Part shown: positions 20,138 to 29,951 of the stretch, piece after piece | How the letters are laid out: each line of letters begins with the position of its first letter | Position numbering within the stretch: position 1 is the stretch's first letter | NCBI RefSeq assembly: GCF_000006405.1 | Contig: NW_003215602.1 | Coordinates: 229,564-293,563, forward strand | Length of the DNA: 64,000 nt | Origin: Perkinsus marinus ATCC 50983 | Taxonomy: Eukaryota; Perkinsozoa; Perkinsida; Perkinsidae | Direction of reading: 5' to 3' | Notes under the pieces: generated by a model | What the model was told of the DNA's origin: nothing | The model's input: the letters and a program-made list of their open reading frames with translations, nothing else | Databases searched by the model: none | Made by a program: the position numbers and the translations under genes

Positions 20138-20866
20138 GTGATGCCATTCACTGAGCCCAGGCGGAAGCGCAATCGCACTCGAGAGATAGCGATCCACCGA
20201 AGACTCTGTATTGCAGCTAATGAGAAGAAATTTCGAGCGGCAACTGTCAAGGAGGCTATGGTGATCAACGAGGTAGTCTTGGTTGATAAGAAAGCTGGTT
20301 CTAAGGACTCATCACTGACTCAGTCCGATATCTGCTCGATGAGTGATGAACAGATTAAGGCCCGTTTTAGAGTGACCTTGGATCTTAGAAGACTTAATGC
20401 TATGCAACTGGTTCCGAAAACGGCTCCTGATAAATCGGGTGGTTATGTGTGGGTTATGAAATCTGATGTCGCATCAATTCCTAGGAGGAGTGGTGAGGTT
20501 ACTCAGTCTCAGGATGGGGCTCTGAGCATTTTGCGATTGTGGCCGCCATCGATGAGAAAGTTCTTTGTTAAGATTGACCTAAGTGATGGCTTCTCATCCG
20601 TTCATCTGGATGATGAACTTTGGCCTCTCTTTGCATGTAGGACTATTGATGCCAATGGTGTGGAGTGTCTATGGGTGTGTACTGTATTACCACAAGGATG
20701 GCGATACAGCGCGGTCCTATTCTCAAGGGTGGTGGGGTCGGTTTTGGAAGAGGCCTGTATCATCTGTAAGAAAATGGGACTAGCCGTGAGACTGATCCAT
20801 TTTCAGGATGATATTCTATTAGGAGGGGAGATAGGGATAGTGTTCTCCAAGCAAAAAAAGTTTTGA
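20138..20866 (+). pseudogene. Reverse transcriptase domain with FQDD box
   Basis: 242 codons from an in-frame ATG. It contains RFRVTLDLRRLNAM (finger/palm entry), FFVKIDLSDGFSSVHL (first catalytic Asp), CTVLPQGWRYSAVLFSRVVGS (template grip with PQG) and LIHFQDDILLGGE, in which FQDD replaces the usual YxDD. The frame ends at KQKKF, and coding continues in the next frame from 20863, so one indel in an A-run (AAAAAAG at about 20855) has broken it. Upstream Gag and protease are missing. Confidence 0.7.
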
Positions 20867-21813
20867 TCGACCTATTTACCCGATATGGTTTTACGGTGGC
20901 ACTTGATAAATGTGAGTCTGGCGACATGGTCGATTTCTGTGGAGTTCGTTGCTATCGAAGTGAGATCTTCCCTAATGTGAAGAGACCTGCATTGACTACC
21001 GCCTTGATTGAGGAGAGTTGTACAGACTTTGAGAGATTCCATGATCTGGAACAGCGAAAGAGTTGGATCCGCAGCTGGGCTGGTAGGTTCCAATGGCTTT
21101 GTAAATGGTTGTCTCCAGAAGCCAAGGTAATTCTTCGTAGACTTCAACGACTAGATCCTAGGAGCTCGAAGGCAACATCCCTGGTGAAGGAGCTTGCTCG
21201 TTACTATTTATCGGGGCTGGTTTGCCTCTACGTTCTTGGTAATGGAGAGGGCTGCCAAGTGGCTGGCACGGCCATAATGGTTGATTGTAATAAGGATGCT
21301 TGGGCTGCCATCATGTTTCAACTTATCATAATCAAGAAGAGTGAGATTGCGGATATTGGTCCCCGAGCTATAGGCTGGCATCTCGCCCTTGATGGGCTGG
21401 CCATCAAGATGTGCTCTGAAATATCTTTAGAGCTGGCCGATGATGAGATATGTATGCTGCTCCCGCTCTCTCTCGATGGTGGTTCAGTGACGGACGAGGA
21501 TATGCTTCGCTCTTCAACTTTTCGTGAACGTAAAGCACAGTTGTTAGCTCTGCATAGGTTCCTCCCTCTATGCACCTCTCCTGTGGTGATGATTGGTGAT
21601 AATGCTAACTCTGTTGATGGTCGGTATTGGCATACTCTTGAAGCTGATCATGCGGCTACCGAGCTGGATCTTAGGATGGTAACTGAATACCATCGGACAG
21701 TTGATGCTACATTGTGGGTGCCTCGTCTTTCAGTGGTTAAGCTTGTGGATTCCATGGCAAGGGTCCTACCACAGGATCTTGCCTCTGGTGATGTCAAGTG
21801 TCATTGTCACTGA
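20863..21813 (+). pseudogene. RT thumb, connection and RNase H-like region
   Basis: 316 codons. The start (LFTRYGFTVALDKCE ... VDFCGVRCYR) is the standard RT C-terminus (G-F-x-V-x-x-x-K-C). Later segments, AIMVDCNKDAWAAIMFQ and SVTDEDMLRSSTFRERKAQLLAL, fit RNase H (an Asp, then the Ser/Thr-x-R-E motif). The segment MIGDNANSV fits the last acidic site, and WHTLEADHAATELDLRMV follows it. It is the same element as the preceding RT. Confidence 0.62.
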
Positions 21814-21819
21814 GGTTGA

Positions 21820-22985
21820 TCCTCTGCATATCTCAAGTAGTCTTCTACAAGAAGACGCTATTGGTGAGTTTTATTCTGAGACGTTGGATGTGCTTGGTGA
21901 TGATGATGATGATGATGATGACGATATAGCAATTGAACCATTTCAGTGTCCCCGTTACTGTGACCTAGATGCAGTCAGGGAAGCCCTGCAGACATGTGCT
22001 GAGGTTCAAGCTCTTGCTAAAGGTAACGGCTTCATCAAAGATGATGATGGAGTTGTTTTCCGGGTCCAAAGGTTCAATGCTTTGGGTAGTATTGTTAAGC
22101 AACTTGTACTGCCTGTCGACGTCAGGAAGGAATTGGTGATGCACGCGCATGCAGACTGTCATGCTAACTCGAGACAGCTGAAGTTGCTGCTCTCGGACTG
22201 GTGTTGGTTTCCGAAGATGGGGAACCTCTGTCGTCTGTCCACACTCTGAGTGTGGGCATATCTTGGAATATACATCCCAGTAATCATCCTGAAGCAGGAG
22301 GTTATTATGAACGACGGCATAGGATAATATTGGAAGCTTTGAGGAAGTTCGTCCTTAGTGATGGTGGCTCAGACTGGCATGACGAGTTGGTTTTGGAGCA
22401 AGTTAAGTGGCTGGTGAATCATGGTGAAATCGGTCAGAGTCGCATTTGTCCTGCCTTACTATTTTATGGTCGCACCTTGCCAGTTCCTTGTATGAAGGGT
22501 GCTGATGATTCATTGGTATTATCAAGACCGAACTCCGTATTTGACTTAATGAAGGTTGCTGATGCAGTTGGTGGGAATCGGCGAAAACTCCTCGGTGTAT
22601 TCGTCAAGGAGTGGCTTCTCCAGCGAGAACGGTCTTTGCCAGTGATCAAGTATGAGAGCAACCTCAAGCCCGGTGAAATGGTTTATGTTTTCACAGAGAG
22701 AGCTCATAAATTATCTCCTACCTTTCGAGGCCCTTTTCCAGTGCTGGCTACGAGAGGACGTCATGTGATGATAACTACTTCAAATGGTGTCGAGACTCAT
22801 TGGCTTGGTAACTGTAAGCGTCATTGTTCAGATGAAGATGTAGCAGCTGATCTTGCACAATCGCAGTCATCGGGTGCGAGTGACTCAACCAACCAGCAAC
22901 TCCAGATACGTGCTCCAAAGCGTGCTCGAGCTGAGAGTTGGACTGCAGAGGCTGCTGACCGAGCTAAGAAGTCAGCGAGGATGTA
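21820..22985 (+). pseudogene. Integrase with deleted catalytic core
   Basis: The first part (to 22249) has an acidic (GAT)n-encoded run DDDDDDD (21897-21922) and an H2C2-like start, HAHADCHANSRQLKLLLSDWCWF. The frame then jumps to ISWNIHPSNHPEAGGYYERRHRIILEALRKF (catalytic Glu region of Ty3-type integrases) and a C-terminal barrel-like segment, LKPGEMVYVFTERAHKLSPTFRGPFPVL. The two catalytic Asp motifs are missing between them. The break at 22235-22250 is compact (GTCCACACTCTGAGTGTGG, itself palindromic: CCACACTC-T-GAGTGTGG). Confidence 0.65.
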
Positions 22986-23479
22986 AATGCTTGCTATCTC
23001 ATTTTAGGGGGCTGTTATGTAGTGAACTCCGACAAGGATACCGTATGTAATTTGTGATATTATTGTGTAATTATCTGAGCTAAGCTGTGCATTTGTCTCT
23101 CCTCGCTAGATGATGTTTTGAACGTATTACGATATTGTGGTGCATATTTGAGCATCAGATCAGTATCTCTTCCTATATCCCTGTTACTGGCTGAAGTATG
23201 GTTTTGTTAAGTCAAGAGAGAAATCACAACACTCGGGTTCACACCCTTACCCTCGATTCGGGTTTGCATGATTGCGTCTATATCACGCGTGCTACTCGCC
23301 TCGTGGTTACAGTTGCGGGGTTTGGGGGGATTTTGGATTCACTTTGGCTCCATTGGCTATCCCTGAGAGTTTGACTTTCATAATGTATGCCTCTCTCAGA
23401 ATGTCAGGTAGGTTCATCGTCCTTTTGGTTCTCTCCATGAGTTCACCTTCATCTTCCGGGTGTCGCCGTCGGCTACCTC

Positions 23480-24785
23480 CTAATCGAGGGAGTATCTAGG
23501 AGGTTAGGAAGCTTCTTCAACCAGATAATGTAAAAGGTAGACATCAGGCTATGAAGGAGCTGGAACGTGGTATGTACGCGGATTCCACTCGACGGTCTAA
23601 CTGCTCTCGTGTAAAACTGTGGATGGAGACCTGTCAGTCCCAAGGAGTAGCTGCATTCTCGGTGTGCTGTGTCAACATCGAGCTGGTAGGGTCCATCTTG
23701 AAAGCGGCCAATTACCGTAGCGGCGGCGACTACTTGGCAGCCGCTTGTGCCCACAATTCTGTGTTGGGGCACTCCTTGGGACCAGTGGAGAAGGCATGTC
23801 TATCGAGAGTCAAGCGTTCCCTGACCCGAGGTATCGGCCCCCCTAAGCATGCGAGACCAATCCACCATGCGAGCTGCAGGCGATGATCCGCAATGCGCGG
23901 GGTCCTCAAGAAATTCGCCGAGCGAATGCCTATGTCTTGGGCTCCTGGTTCTTGCTGAGAGGCGACGAGTTATGCAAGCTGAAGGTCGATGATGTGCGTC
24001 TCCACCCTATAATTGGTAAAGTGGAGCTGACGGTGACGGCCAGCAAAACCGACACTCAGGCTATTGGCGTTATGAGGGATCACGGATGCTCGTGTGAGGC
24101 CTTCAGTAACGGCTTGGATAAAGACCTGTGCCCTGTCCGCGCTGCCGAGTGTCTGCTGAATATGCGAAGAATGGAAGAGACTGGCCCTGGCGATGTACTT
24201 CTAGTCGATACTGATGGGAAGTGTATGTCAAAGGAGGCACTGAGGTCATGGCTCAAGCGCGATGCGATAAGGTCGGGTACTGGCTCTAAAGATGTACATA
24301 CACTCCATAGCTGGCTTCGAGGAGGGTGTCAGATGTTAGCGCGGGCTGGGCCAGGCTGCGCTAACATCTGACAGTGTCAGACTGACACCAGCCAGGCTTG
24401 GAACGGAACCAGATACGTGCCTTTGGTAGATGGTCCAAGGATTTCAAGTGCGTCGACATCTACATAGAAGACGCTCTCTTGACGAGTAGCCAACTATTCG
24501 CTGCAGTGGTGATGAGAGCAAAAGCTCAGCTTAGGCATCGGGGTGACAACACGGCTCCCACAATACAGCGCCATTCACAGGGGGATGAGCCAGGTTCTGT
24601 ACGCCCTTTACAAGATCAAAGGCGCCTTCCTGTGGAGCCGATGATAATCTTGGATCTGCCGGCGTGGCATACCGAGCGGCAGAACTACTTGCGTGTGCAC
24701 CAATGGTCAACTCCTGTGAACCCCCAGTATGCGACTTGCATCAGAGAGTCTCATATTAGCAACATCAGACGAGGTTGCTAATTGA
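23480..24785 (+). pseudogene. Tyrosine recombinase (DIRS/Crypton-like), frame-broken
   Basis: A helical core-binding part (LERGMYADSTRRSNCSRVKLWMETC ... RVKRSLTRG) runs to 23886. The catalytic part continues in another frame from 23883: GSWFLLRGDELCKLKVDDV supplies the first Arg and the Glu-x-x-x-Leu, and HSWLRGGCQMLARAG supplies the His-x-x-Arg box. After a 46-nt palindromic insert, IRAFGRWSKDFKCVDIYIED supplies GRW and a candidate nucleophile Tyr. The order and spacing fit eukaryotic YR elements. No linked RT of the same type is certain: the upstream RT belongs to an LTR element. Two frame breaks make it non-functional. Confidence 0.65.
24327..24388. repeat. Inverted repeat inserted in the recombinase frame
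   Basis: Arms TGTCAGATGTTAGCGC (24327-24342) and its exact complement (24358-24373) with a 15-nt loop, then GTGTCAG-A-CTGACAC (24374-24388). GCCAGGCT occurs before and after the insert. Removing the interval between the two GCCAGGCT copies puts the His-Arg box and the GRW motif back in a plausible register. Confidence 0.8.
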
Positions 24786-24875
24786 GTTGGGGGGCTTTCA
24801 TACATGGTGGTTCGGGTTGGTGCCTATATATATACGTGGATATATAGCAGAGAGGTGACGTAGTATAGGACTTTC

Positions 24876-24952
24876 CCTTTCCTCTCACTGGGCTATCCTC
24901 TATCCTCTCACTGGGCTATCCTCTATCCTCTCACTGGGCTATTCTCTATCCG
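24876..24952. repeat. Tandem repeat, about three 27-bp units
   Basis: CTCTCACTGGGCTATCCTCT recurs three times with small changes (the last unit has ATTCTC). Confidence 0.85.
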
Positions 24953-24959
24953 TGATCTG

Positions 24960-25332
24960 GTTTGGGAGAATTGCGGATCTGCTCAACTGTGGAAAACCTG
25001 CCATGACGGTGTAGGCGGCATGCTTTGCCCACAGTTTGATGCGTTCTCGCAGATCACGGTCTGTTTCATAGCCCAAGGGAGGGTGCTGTCGTGTTCGACA
25101 GCTGGGTGGGATATATATTTATGTATGTGCCTCATCTGCAGAAGCAAAGTTGCAACTCGGATCTCTTGGAAGCCGTCACTGTCGAGTCTACCCTTAGGCT
25201 TCACGAAAGCGTTGGGGACTCGAGCATCCGTCTCCAGAGCCTGGAGTCCAGACTTGTGACAAGACTGGACCAGTCTGACTGGTCACTAGGTCTTATCCCG
25301 ACAAGTCACTTGTCGGCTCCAGCTCCACCTAG
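24960..25332. other. No supported gene; palindromes
   Basis: Contains GACCAGTC-T-GACTGGTC (near 25268) and CCGACAAGT-C-ACTTGTCGG (near 25298), and nothing that I recognise as coding. Confidence 0.5.
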
Positions 25333-25469
25333 TTACCAGTCTCTATCCCCCGGTTGATCGTACAACGTGTGGCATCGACGAGATGCACCGGGCCGGCGGC
25401 GCCGGTACATTTCAACTCGATGGGGAATGGCAAGGGGTAGTGCCGTGTCATAGCCCGAACTCGAGAGCA

Positions 25470-25498
25470 GGCATAGCCTATGCCGCATAGGCGATGCC
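25470..25498. repeat. 29-nt near-perfect palindrome, 1-nt centre
   Basis: Arms GGCATAGCCTATGC and GCATAGGCGATGCC around C, one mismatch. Confidence 0.88.
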
Positions 25499-25604
25499 TC
25501 CCCTAGCTTGTCCCTGCAAAACTGGATGACTTCATCCAGGGAAGAGTTTTCGAATCTCTCCTCGACAGAACCCATGTCAGCATAATTTAGCGGACATAAT
25601 ATAG

Positions 25605-25633
25605 CGCTGTTCCCCATCCGATGGGGAACAGCG
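25605..25633. repeat. 29-nt perfect palindrome, 1-nt centre
   Basis: Arms CGCTGTTCCCCATC and its exact complement around C. Confidence 0.92.
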
Positions 25634-25922
25634 GACAAGGGAGCTATCGGATAGCTGCTATCCTGATTATACCAATATCCTGTACTAAGGGTCTTACTCG
25701 AGAAGCGTAGATCGGCTCCATTTTCTCCAGGGAGTAAGCGCCGAGTATGAGACCGCAGTCGAGCAACATAGACCTTATTTCCACGACCAGGGCCTTGTTG
25801 ATGACATCAACATCATCCGAGGACATTCATCTTGAGGACATTGTCCGGCGCCTCCTGTCGTTTCCTTGTGTCAACACGACCCGACATTAGCTGGAGAGAT
25901 GCGACCCAAGCGTACACTGAGA

Positions 25923-25944
25923 CTTGAGCCAAGATGGCTACGGA
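25923..25944 (-). other. Spliced-leader sequence (relict copy)
   Basis: On the minus strand the 22 nt read T-CCGTAGCC-ATCTTGG-CTCAAG. The dinoflagellate/perkinsid spliced leader is DCCGUAGCCAUUUUGGCUCAAG (established knowledge), so 21 of 22 positions agree. The following bases are TCTCAG, not the GT donor expected in a spliced-leader RNA gene. I therefore call it a leader captured in DNA from a trans-spliced mRNA rather than a leader RNA gene. Confidence 0.8.
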
Positions 25945-28264
25945 CTTAGGAGCTAGTAACGCTCAATGCTCAAGATCAATAGTACGGAATGTATCCTATG
26001 CTCACACTTGTACGCAAGCACAAGGAGAAAGTCTGTACGCATGTACAAAAAGGTGACGCTCTCTGACGCACAGACTGGTCGAGCATCTATAGCCTGTACG
26101 GTGAAGGTTCTTGGACCAATCTAACATCCAGATTCATTATCGATCGGACGGACAGTAACCGGTACCACAACGCCCCCCCGTTGATGTCGAGAGAGTGGCC
26201 AGAGGAGAATATTTGGTTAACTCATTCGTAGCGGACTGTTCTCCAACCCTTGTCGACCCGGGAGCTATCAACACGCTTGGATATGCAGAGAGAATCCGTC
26301 GCTGCAACAGTAGAAAGGTGGCCGTTATAGCCGCAGTTCTCGTCAATCAGATGCGCTCTGAATCGCGTCTCAGGAAAGCCTCATCCGAGACGCCTCATCT
26401 GATGAGGAAAAACATGAACGGCTGGTGCAAAAAACCGGCTTATAGTCTTTGGCCTCGGACCGAGGCCCTCGGTCTTTCTGAGGTTGAATCGCGATTGCGA
26501 CTCTTCAGGACCATCAGAGCTGGGCTTACCCCCCTCTTCCTTTACCTTCAGCAGGTAACCTGCTGCAGGTTTAATAGGCTTCTGAGTAGCCGCTTCTCGG
26601 ACTTCTCCTTGGTAGAGGCCTTGGAGCCTCTGTAGCGTCTTGGGGCTCAAGTATGGTTCTTCCCAGTGACAACTCAGGATCATTTGAGGGTTCGGAGTCA
26701 TTCATTAGGAAATGAGGGTGATAATATCTGATACCGATGTCACATGAATCAATAAGTTTGACCGAAAAGAATAATTGGCAATCCGTGAGGCTTCCAAAGC
26801 ACAAGCAATGAGCAATGGGGCACGCACACACGTAGCCTGATCGATTGTGTTCGGGCGACGACGACCTAAGTAGTCGCACGCACGCGAGAGCAGCCTCAGC
26901 ACAGAGACCTTCCTAAGAGTGGAACGCTGTACCTCCAAGTTGGAGGACTTGTTCTTAAACCAATCGGGTATGGTGGCAGTAGTATTAGGATTGTCCCAAC
27001 AGCGCTCGGTAGTGTGCTTAGTAAGCACTGCTTACCATACTTCAAGCAGATATCGCACCACCGGTCATTCTTGGACCCTTCTTTGTTTGACGACTTCTCA
27101 GAGGGCTTTGTTGCGGTCGCAGGAGGGAAGATGGTACAGTCCTTGGCCGCGCTCGACTGGTTATGGCGAGATCCTATGGACTCGGATTTCTTGACACTCT
27201 CCCATGGGTAGTAGGTCGAGCTCCTAGCCTCTATGTCTAGAAGTCTTCCAATAATGTCGGTACAGGAATCCTATAATAAACGTACCCTAGACGTATCCTG
27301 TAATAGGATACGTCTTCGACGAGGATTCTATCCCTCCTCAGGTCGTCGGATAGTGAATCACTATTAGTGATGTCCGTATCGTGCGTATCGTGTGGATGAC
27401 TCGATCACACTCGCAGGGCGGTTGAATACGCTTGTACTCGTGATATGAGACCATCTCATTCTACACATCAGACTCCCTTGCTAGGAAGGTCTCAACCCAT
27501 TCTAGGTCCCTGTGATATATCGATGACCAGGATCCCCTCACGGAGGTAGGGCTTATAGAAGTCGTCGACAACGAGAACCATGATTTAGACCGGATGTACA
27601 AGAAGGCGATCCATGCGTGATCACCAGATAATGTTGATAGCCGCTTTAGGACATTGCAGGTGACCACCGGTAGGTCCATTGGATACGACGTATCATCTCC
27701 TCCAATGGACCACAATGACCTCGTCGGGGCCATTGTGTCCGCTCATCTCAGCAAGAACAGTGTGATAGTCAGTATGGGTCTTGGACAGGAGAATTCGCAC
27801 CGTTATAGCCTCAGTTCCGAACTGACAGTTCGCTGTCAAAGAGCCGCGTCCCCATCAACATGCTTCATGGAGAAGAAGACAGGCAATGACAGGGGTAGGC
27901 AAGGCGCGCTTACCTTGGAGTTCTTGAACCACACTTTGATGTGTACATCGAATCCCTCACCGCCTTGGAGTAGTTCAAGTCACTGTACGACGATTAGTGC
28001 TCATAAAGTTGTGGTCTGTTGTTACAGGCTGTAACTTACAGCGCGTCGTTTAAGTGACATCATCACCCAAGGCCACCTGGCGATAAACAATGAACGTGAC
28101 ATTTGGGTACTTGGGGATACCAGAGTCGCGTAGAGCAACTCCCAGCACATCAGAAGCCCCAGTCTTGTCCGACATTTTGGGAGCACTGCCACACCATAGC
28201 TCTTTATATGAGCGGATGGTCACACCGGAGAACGTTGAACCACTAATGTGGTCACCCCCTCATT
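25945..28264. other. Palindrome-rich DNA without a supported gene
   Basis: Several open stretches exist, but none shows a known motif or a consistent frame. Short palindromes with 1-nt centres recur: GGCCTCGG-A-CCGAGGCC (about 26451), CAGCAGGT-A-ACCTGCTG (26549-26565), CCTCCAA-G-TTGGAGG (about 26931), GTGCTTA-G-TAAGCAC (about 27013) and ATAGTGA-A-TCACTAT (about 27350). Confidence 0.55.
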
Positions 28265-28734
28265 TTGTAGACATCTTTTTGGCTGAACGGTAGTTCTCGT
28301 GCTCCGAGTCACTGGTAAACGCAAGGTCGTCGATAGGAATAGAGTGAATGGTGACGGACTTGATCCAAAACCCGCGTGTGCAAATGAATCAGAGGAAGGA
28401 AGACCACTGAGAAAAGTGCAACTCTATGTAGAATGACTTGTCACACTTGTCACATAACTTATTCCCAAGCCGATCGGAGCGAAAATCTGCACTGACTCGC
28501 ATACCAATGGCATACTAGCTGATATGCGGCGGGTTTTGAATCCGAGTGGATACGCGTATCATTGTTATAATGACATTGTACAGATGCGGACACAAGCCAT
28601 GCCACGGGAAGGAGCGAGTACCTACTCCAAGCATGCTCCACACAGTCTTCCGTATACCAACCGACTAGCTGGAGGAGCATGGAGTATCAAAATAGTATAC
28701 TCATTGCGTATCACTGAGTATATGTATATTATGT

Positions 28735-28774
28735 CCGATAGACAGTCTATCGGGCGAGTCTATCATAGACTCGC
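28735..28774. repeat. Two adjacent palindromes present only in copy B
   Basis: CCGATAGAC-A-GTCTATCGG (28735-28753) directly followed by GCGAGTCTAT-C-ATAGACTCGC (28754-28774). Copy A reads TCCGATAGATTCGTTGGG (12296-12313) with neither. Confidence 0.92.
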
Positions 28775-29162
28775 TGGGGAGATCTGGCTCGTCACGAAAG
28801 TTGGTCCCGCCAATCCGAGATAGATTGAGAACCGTACGACATCAGTCCCACGACTGTTCCAGTGCTTCATCTCCATATACTCAGCCACGGGCTGAACACA
28901 ATCCCATTGTATCGGAAAGAGAAAAATTGTGGAGCGAGTAAAAAGGTGAAAAACGTCTGAGAGGTTCTCAGCCGCGGAATATGATGAAAGACCACCAGGC
29001 GCTGGCGGAGTCTCAGTGGATTGGATGTAATAAGAAGAGGTGTTTCCTATCGAATCAGCTCAATGGAAAGTCCATGGTTTACGGAGCGTTTACGCTCCAA
29101 CACGATCTAAGCATCAATCAGAGGCAGAAATATCGGAAACCCCATTGAAGAGCCATGGTATA

Positions 29163-29951
29163 TTATAGGAACTCACTGCATTGGTCGCGAACACAATAAC
29201 CAGTGGCCAGCTTGGCGATACCCACAGACCCGACGATCAGACCTCGGCCGAAGTGGCTATCAGCTGCAACATACCCGCAGAGCTCTTCTGGATCCTCATT
29301 TTCATAGCGTTCACATGCATGCTTCACCCTGTGGTAGGCGAAGTCTAGCATCTCCCTTAATAGCTCATCAAAACAAGTCCTAACATTGCGAAAAGGTCTA
29401 CTTGGGTAGTAGTAGAATCTGGTGAAGTCAACGAGTCGTCCGGGGACGATAGGATTGAGGAAAGCGTTGTAGGCATCATGGGTTGGACACTGATTAGTGC
29501 CGATGCATGCAGTGGTCGCTAATTGAAGAGCACGAGAGCGCACGAAGATGTAACCGTTCAAGACCTGATCGAGCGAGGCGATTCTCTTCTTGAGGTGAGT
29601 ACAGAACTCGTCAATGAGTAAGGAACCAGGTACAGGTCTCCGGCAAATCTCAGTGATCTGCTGGATGAAGTACGCGTTGATGGCCGTACTGTGAATGGTC
29701 TTGCATTTAGAACAGAACGGGTAGTGCCTCCTCCCACCTGCAAGGTCTCCGTCTACGTGAACCTCCTCCAGCTCGCGACTATTGGGTTTGGGCGGTGCAG
29801 GAGCATCCATCAGAGCTTTGTCTATGAACTTGTGGACATCCGGATTACCAAGGAGAGCCGTGAAGTTTGCAACTAGATCATCAGCGAAAGGATCAGCCTG
29901 GATGCTCATGACACCGGCGATGGTTGCGAAGATATTCAGCAGACGAGCCAT
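29163..29951 (-). CDS. Secreted cysteine-rich protein, copy B
   Basis: 262 codons, start at 29951, stop at 29163, same length as copy A. Signal peptide MARLLNIFATIAGVMSIQ, mature N-terminus DPFADDLVANF identical to copy A. Cysteine positions are largely kept (CSKC, CTH, ACIG, QCPTH, RTCF, HACE, ELCG, GYC), but the Cys near residue 183 of copy A is Tyr here and a new Cys lies near the C-terminus (RDQC). Most replacements fall in two blocks (about 84-130 and 183-262), whereas the upstream non-coding DNA is much more alike. This suggests selection for change in the mature protein, or gene conversion of the 5' part. The function is unknown. A host-facing role would fit a secreted lineage-specific family but is unproven. 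Confidence 0.75.
   Translation of the reverse strand: MARLLNIFATIAGVMSIQADPFADDLVANFTALLGNPDVHKFIDKALMDAPAPPKPNSRELEEVHVDGDLAGGRRHYPFCSKCKTIHSTAINAYFIQQITEICRRPVPGSLLIDEFCTHLKKRIASLDQVLNGYIFVRSRALQLATTACIGTNQCPTHDAYNAFLNPIVPGRLVDFTRFYYYPSRPFRNVRTCFDELLREMLDFAYHRVKHACERYENEDPEELCGYVAADSHFGRGLIVGSVGIAKLATGYCVRDQCSEFL

Larger units (their letters stand above)
20138..23230 (+). mobile_element. Damaged Ty3-like LTR retroelement
   Basis: Pol order RT (20138-20866), RNase H-like/connection (20863-21813), integrase N-terminal part (about 21930-22240), a deletion, then integrase C-terminal part (22250-22985). A purine tract TTTTAGGGGG (about 23002-23011) is followed by TGTTATGTAG at 23013, a plausible 3' LTR start. 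Its end is not certain (near 23228, ...CACAACA). No matching 5' LTR lies upstream, so the element is 5'-truncated. The base composition is AT-richer than the palindrome-filled flanks. Confidence 0.65.
25333..25922 (-). pseudogene. Unknown coding remnant downstream of a relict spliced leader
   Basis: Reading leftward from the leader-like sequence, about 95 nt of possible 5' UTR precede an ATG at 25826 that opens 60 codons (MSSDDVDVINKALVVEIRSM ... EKMEPIYASR). A second open stretch at 25638-25333 contains MGSVEERFENSSLDEVIQFC. I do not recognise either. Two 29-nt palindromes (25605-25633 and 25470-25498) lie between or inside these stretches and probably broke the frame. A GTAAGACC ... ATCAG interval after ASR could be an intron, in which case this is not a simple processed copy. 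Confidence 0.35.

Noticed and set aside
25923-25944. A functional spliced-leader RNA gene
   Set aside because: The bases after the leader are TCTCAG. No GT donor follows, and I saw no short RNA-sized unit with an Sm-type site. A relict leader fits better.
26628-26651. A second spliced-leader-like sequence (CTGTAGCG...TCTTGGGGCTCAAG) followed by GTATGG-like bases
   Set aside because: It needs a one-base deletion, a two-base insertion and substitutions to align. Too weak against the clean match at 25923-25944.
26195-27211. Protein-coding genes in several open stretches (26195-26635, 27014-27211)
   Set aside because: There is no recognisable motif, frames overlap on both strands, and the open stretches include recent-looking palindromes.
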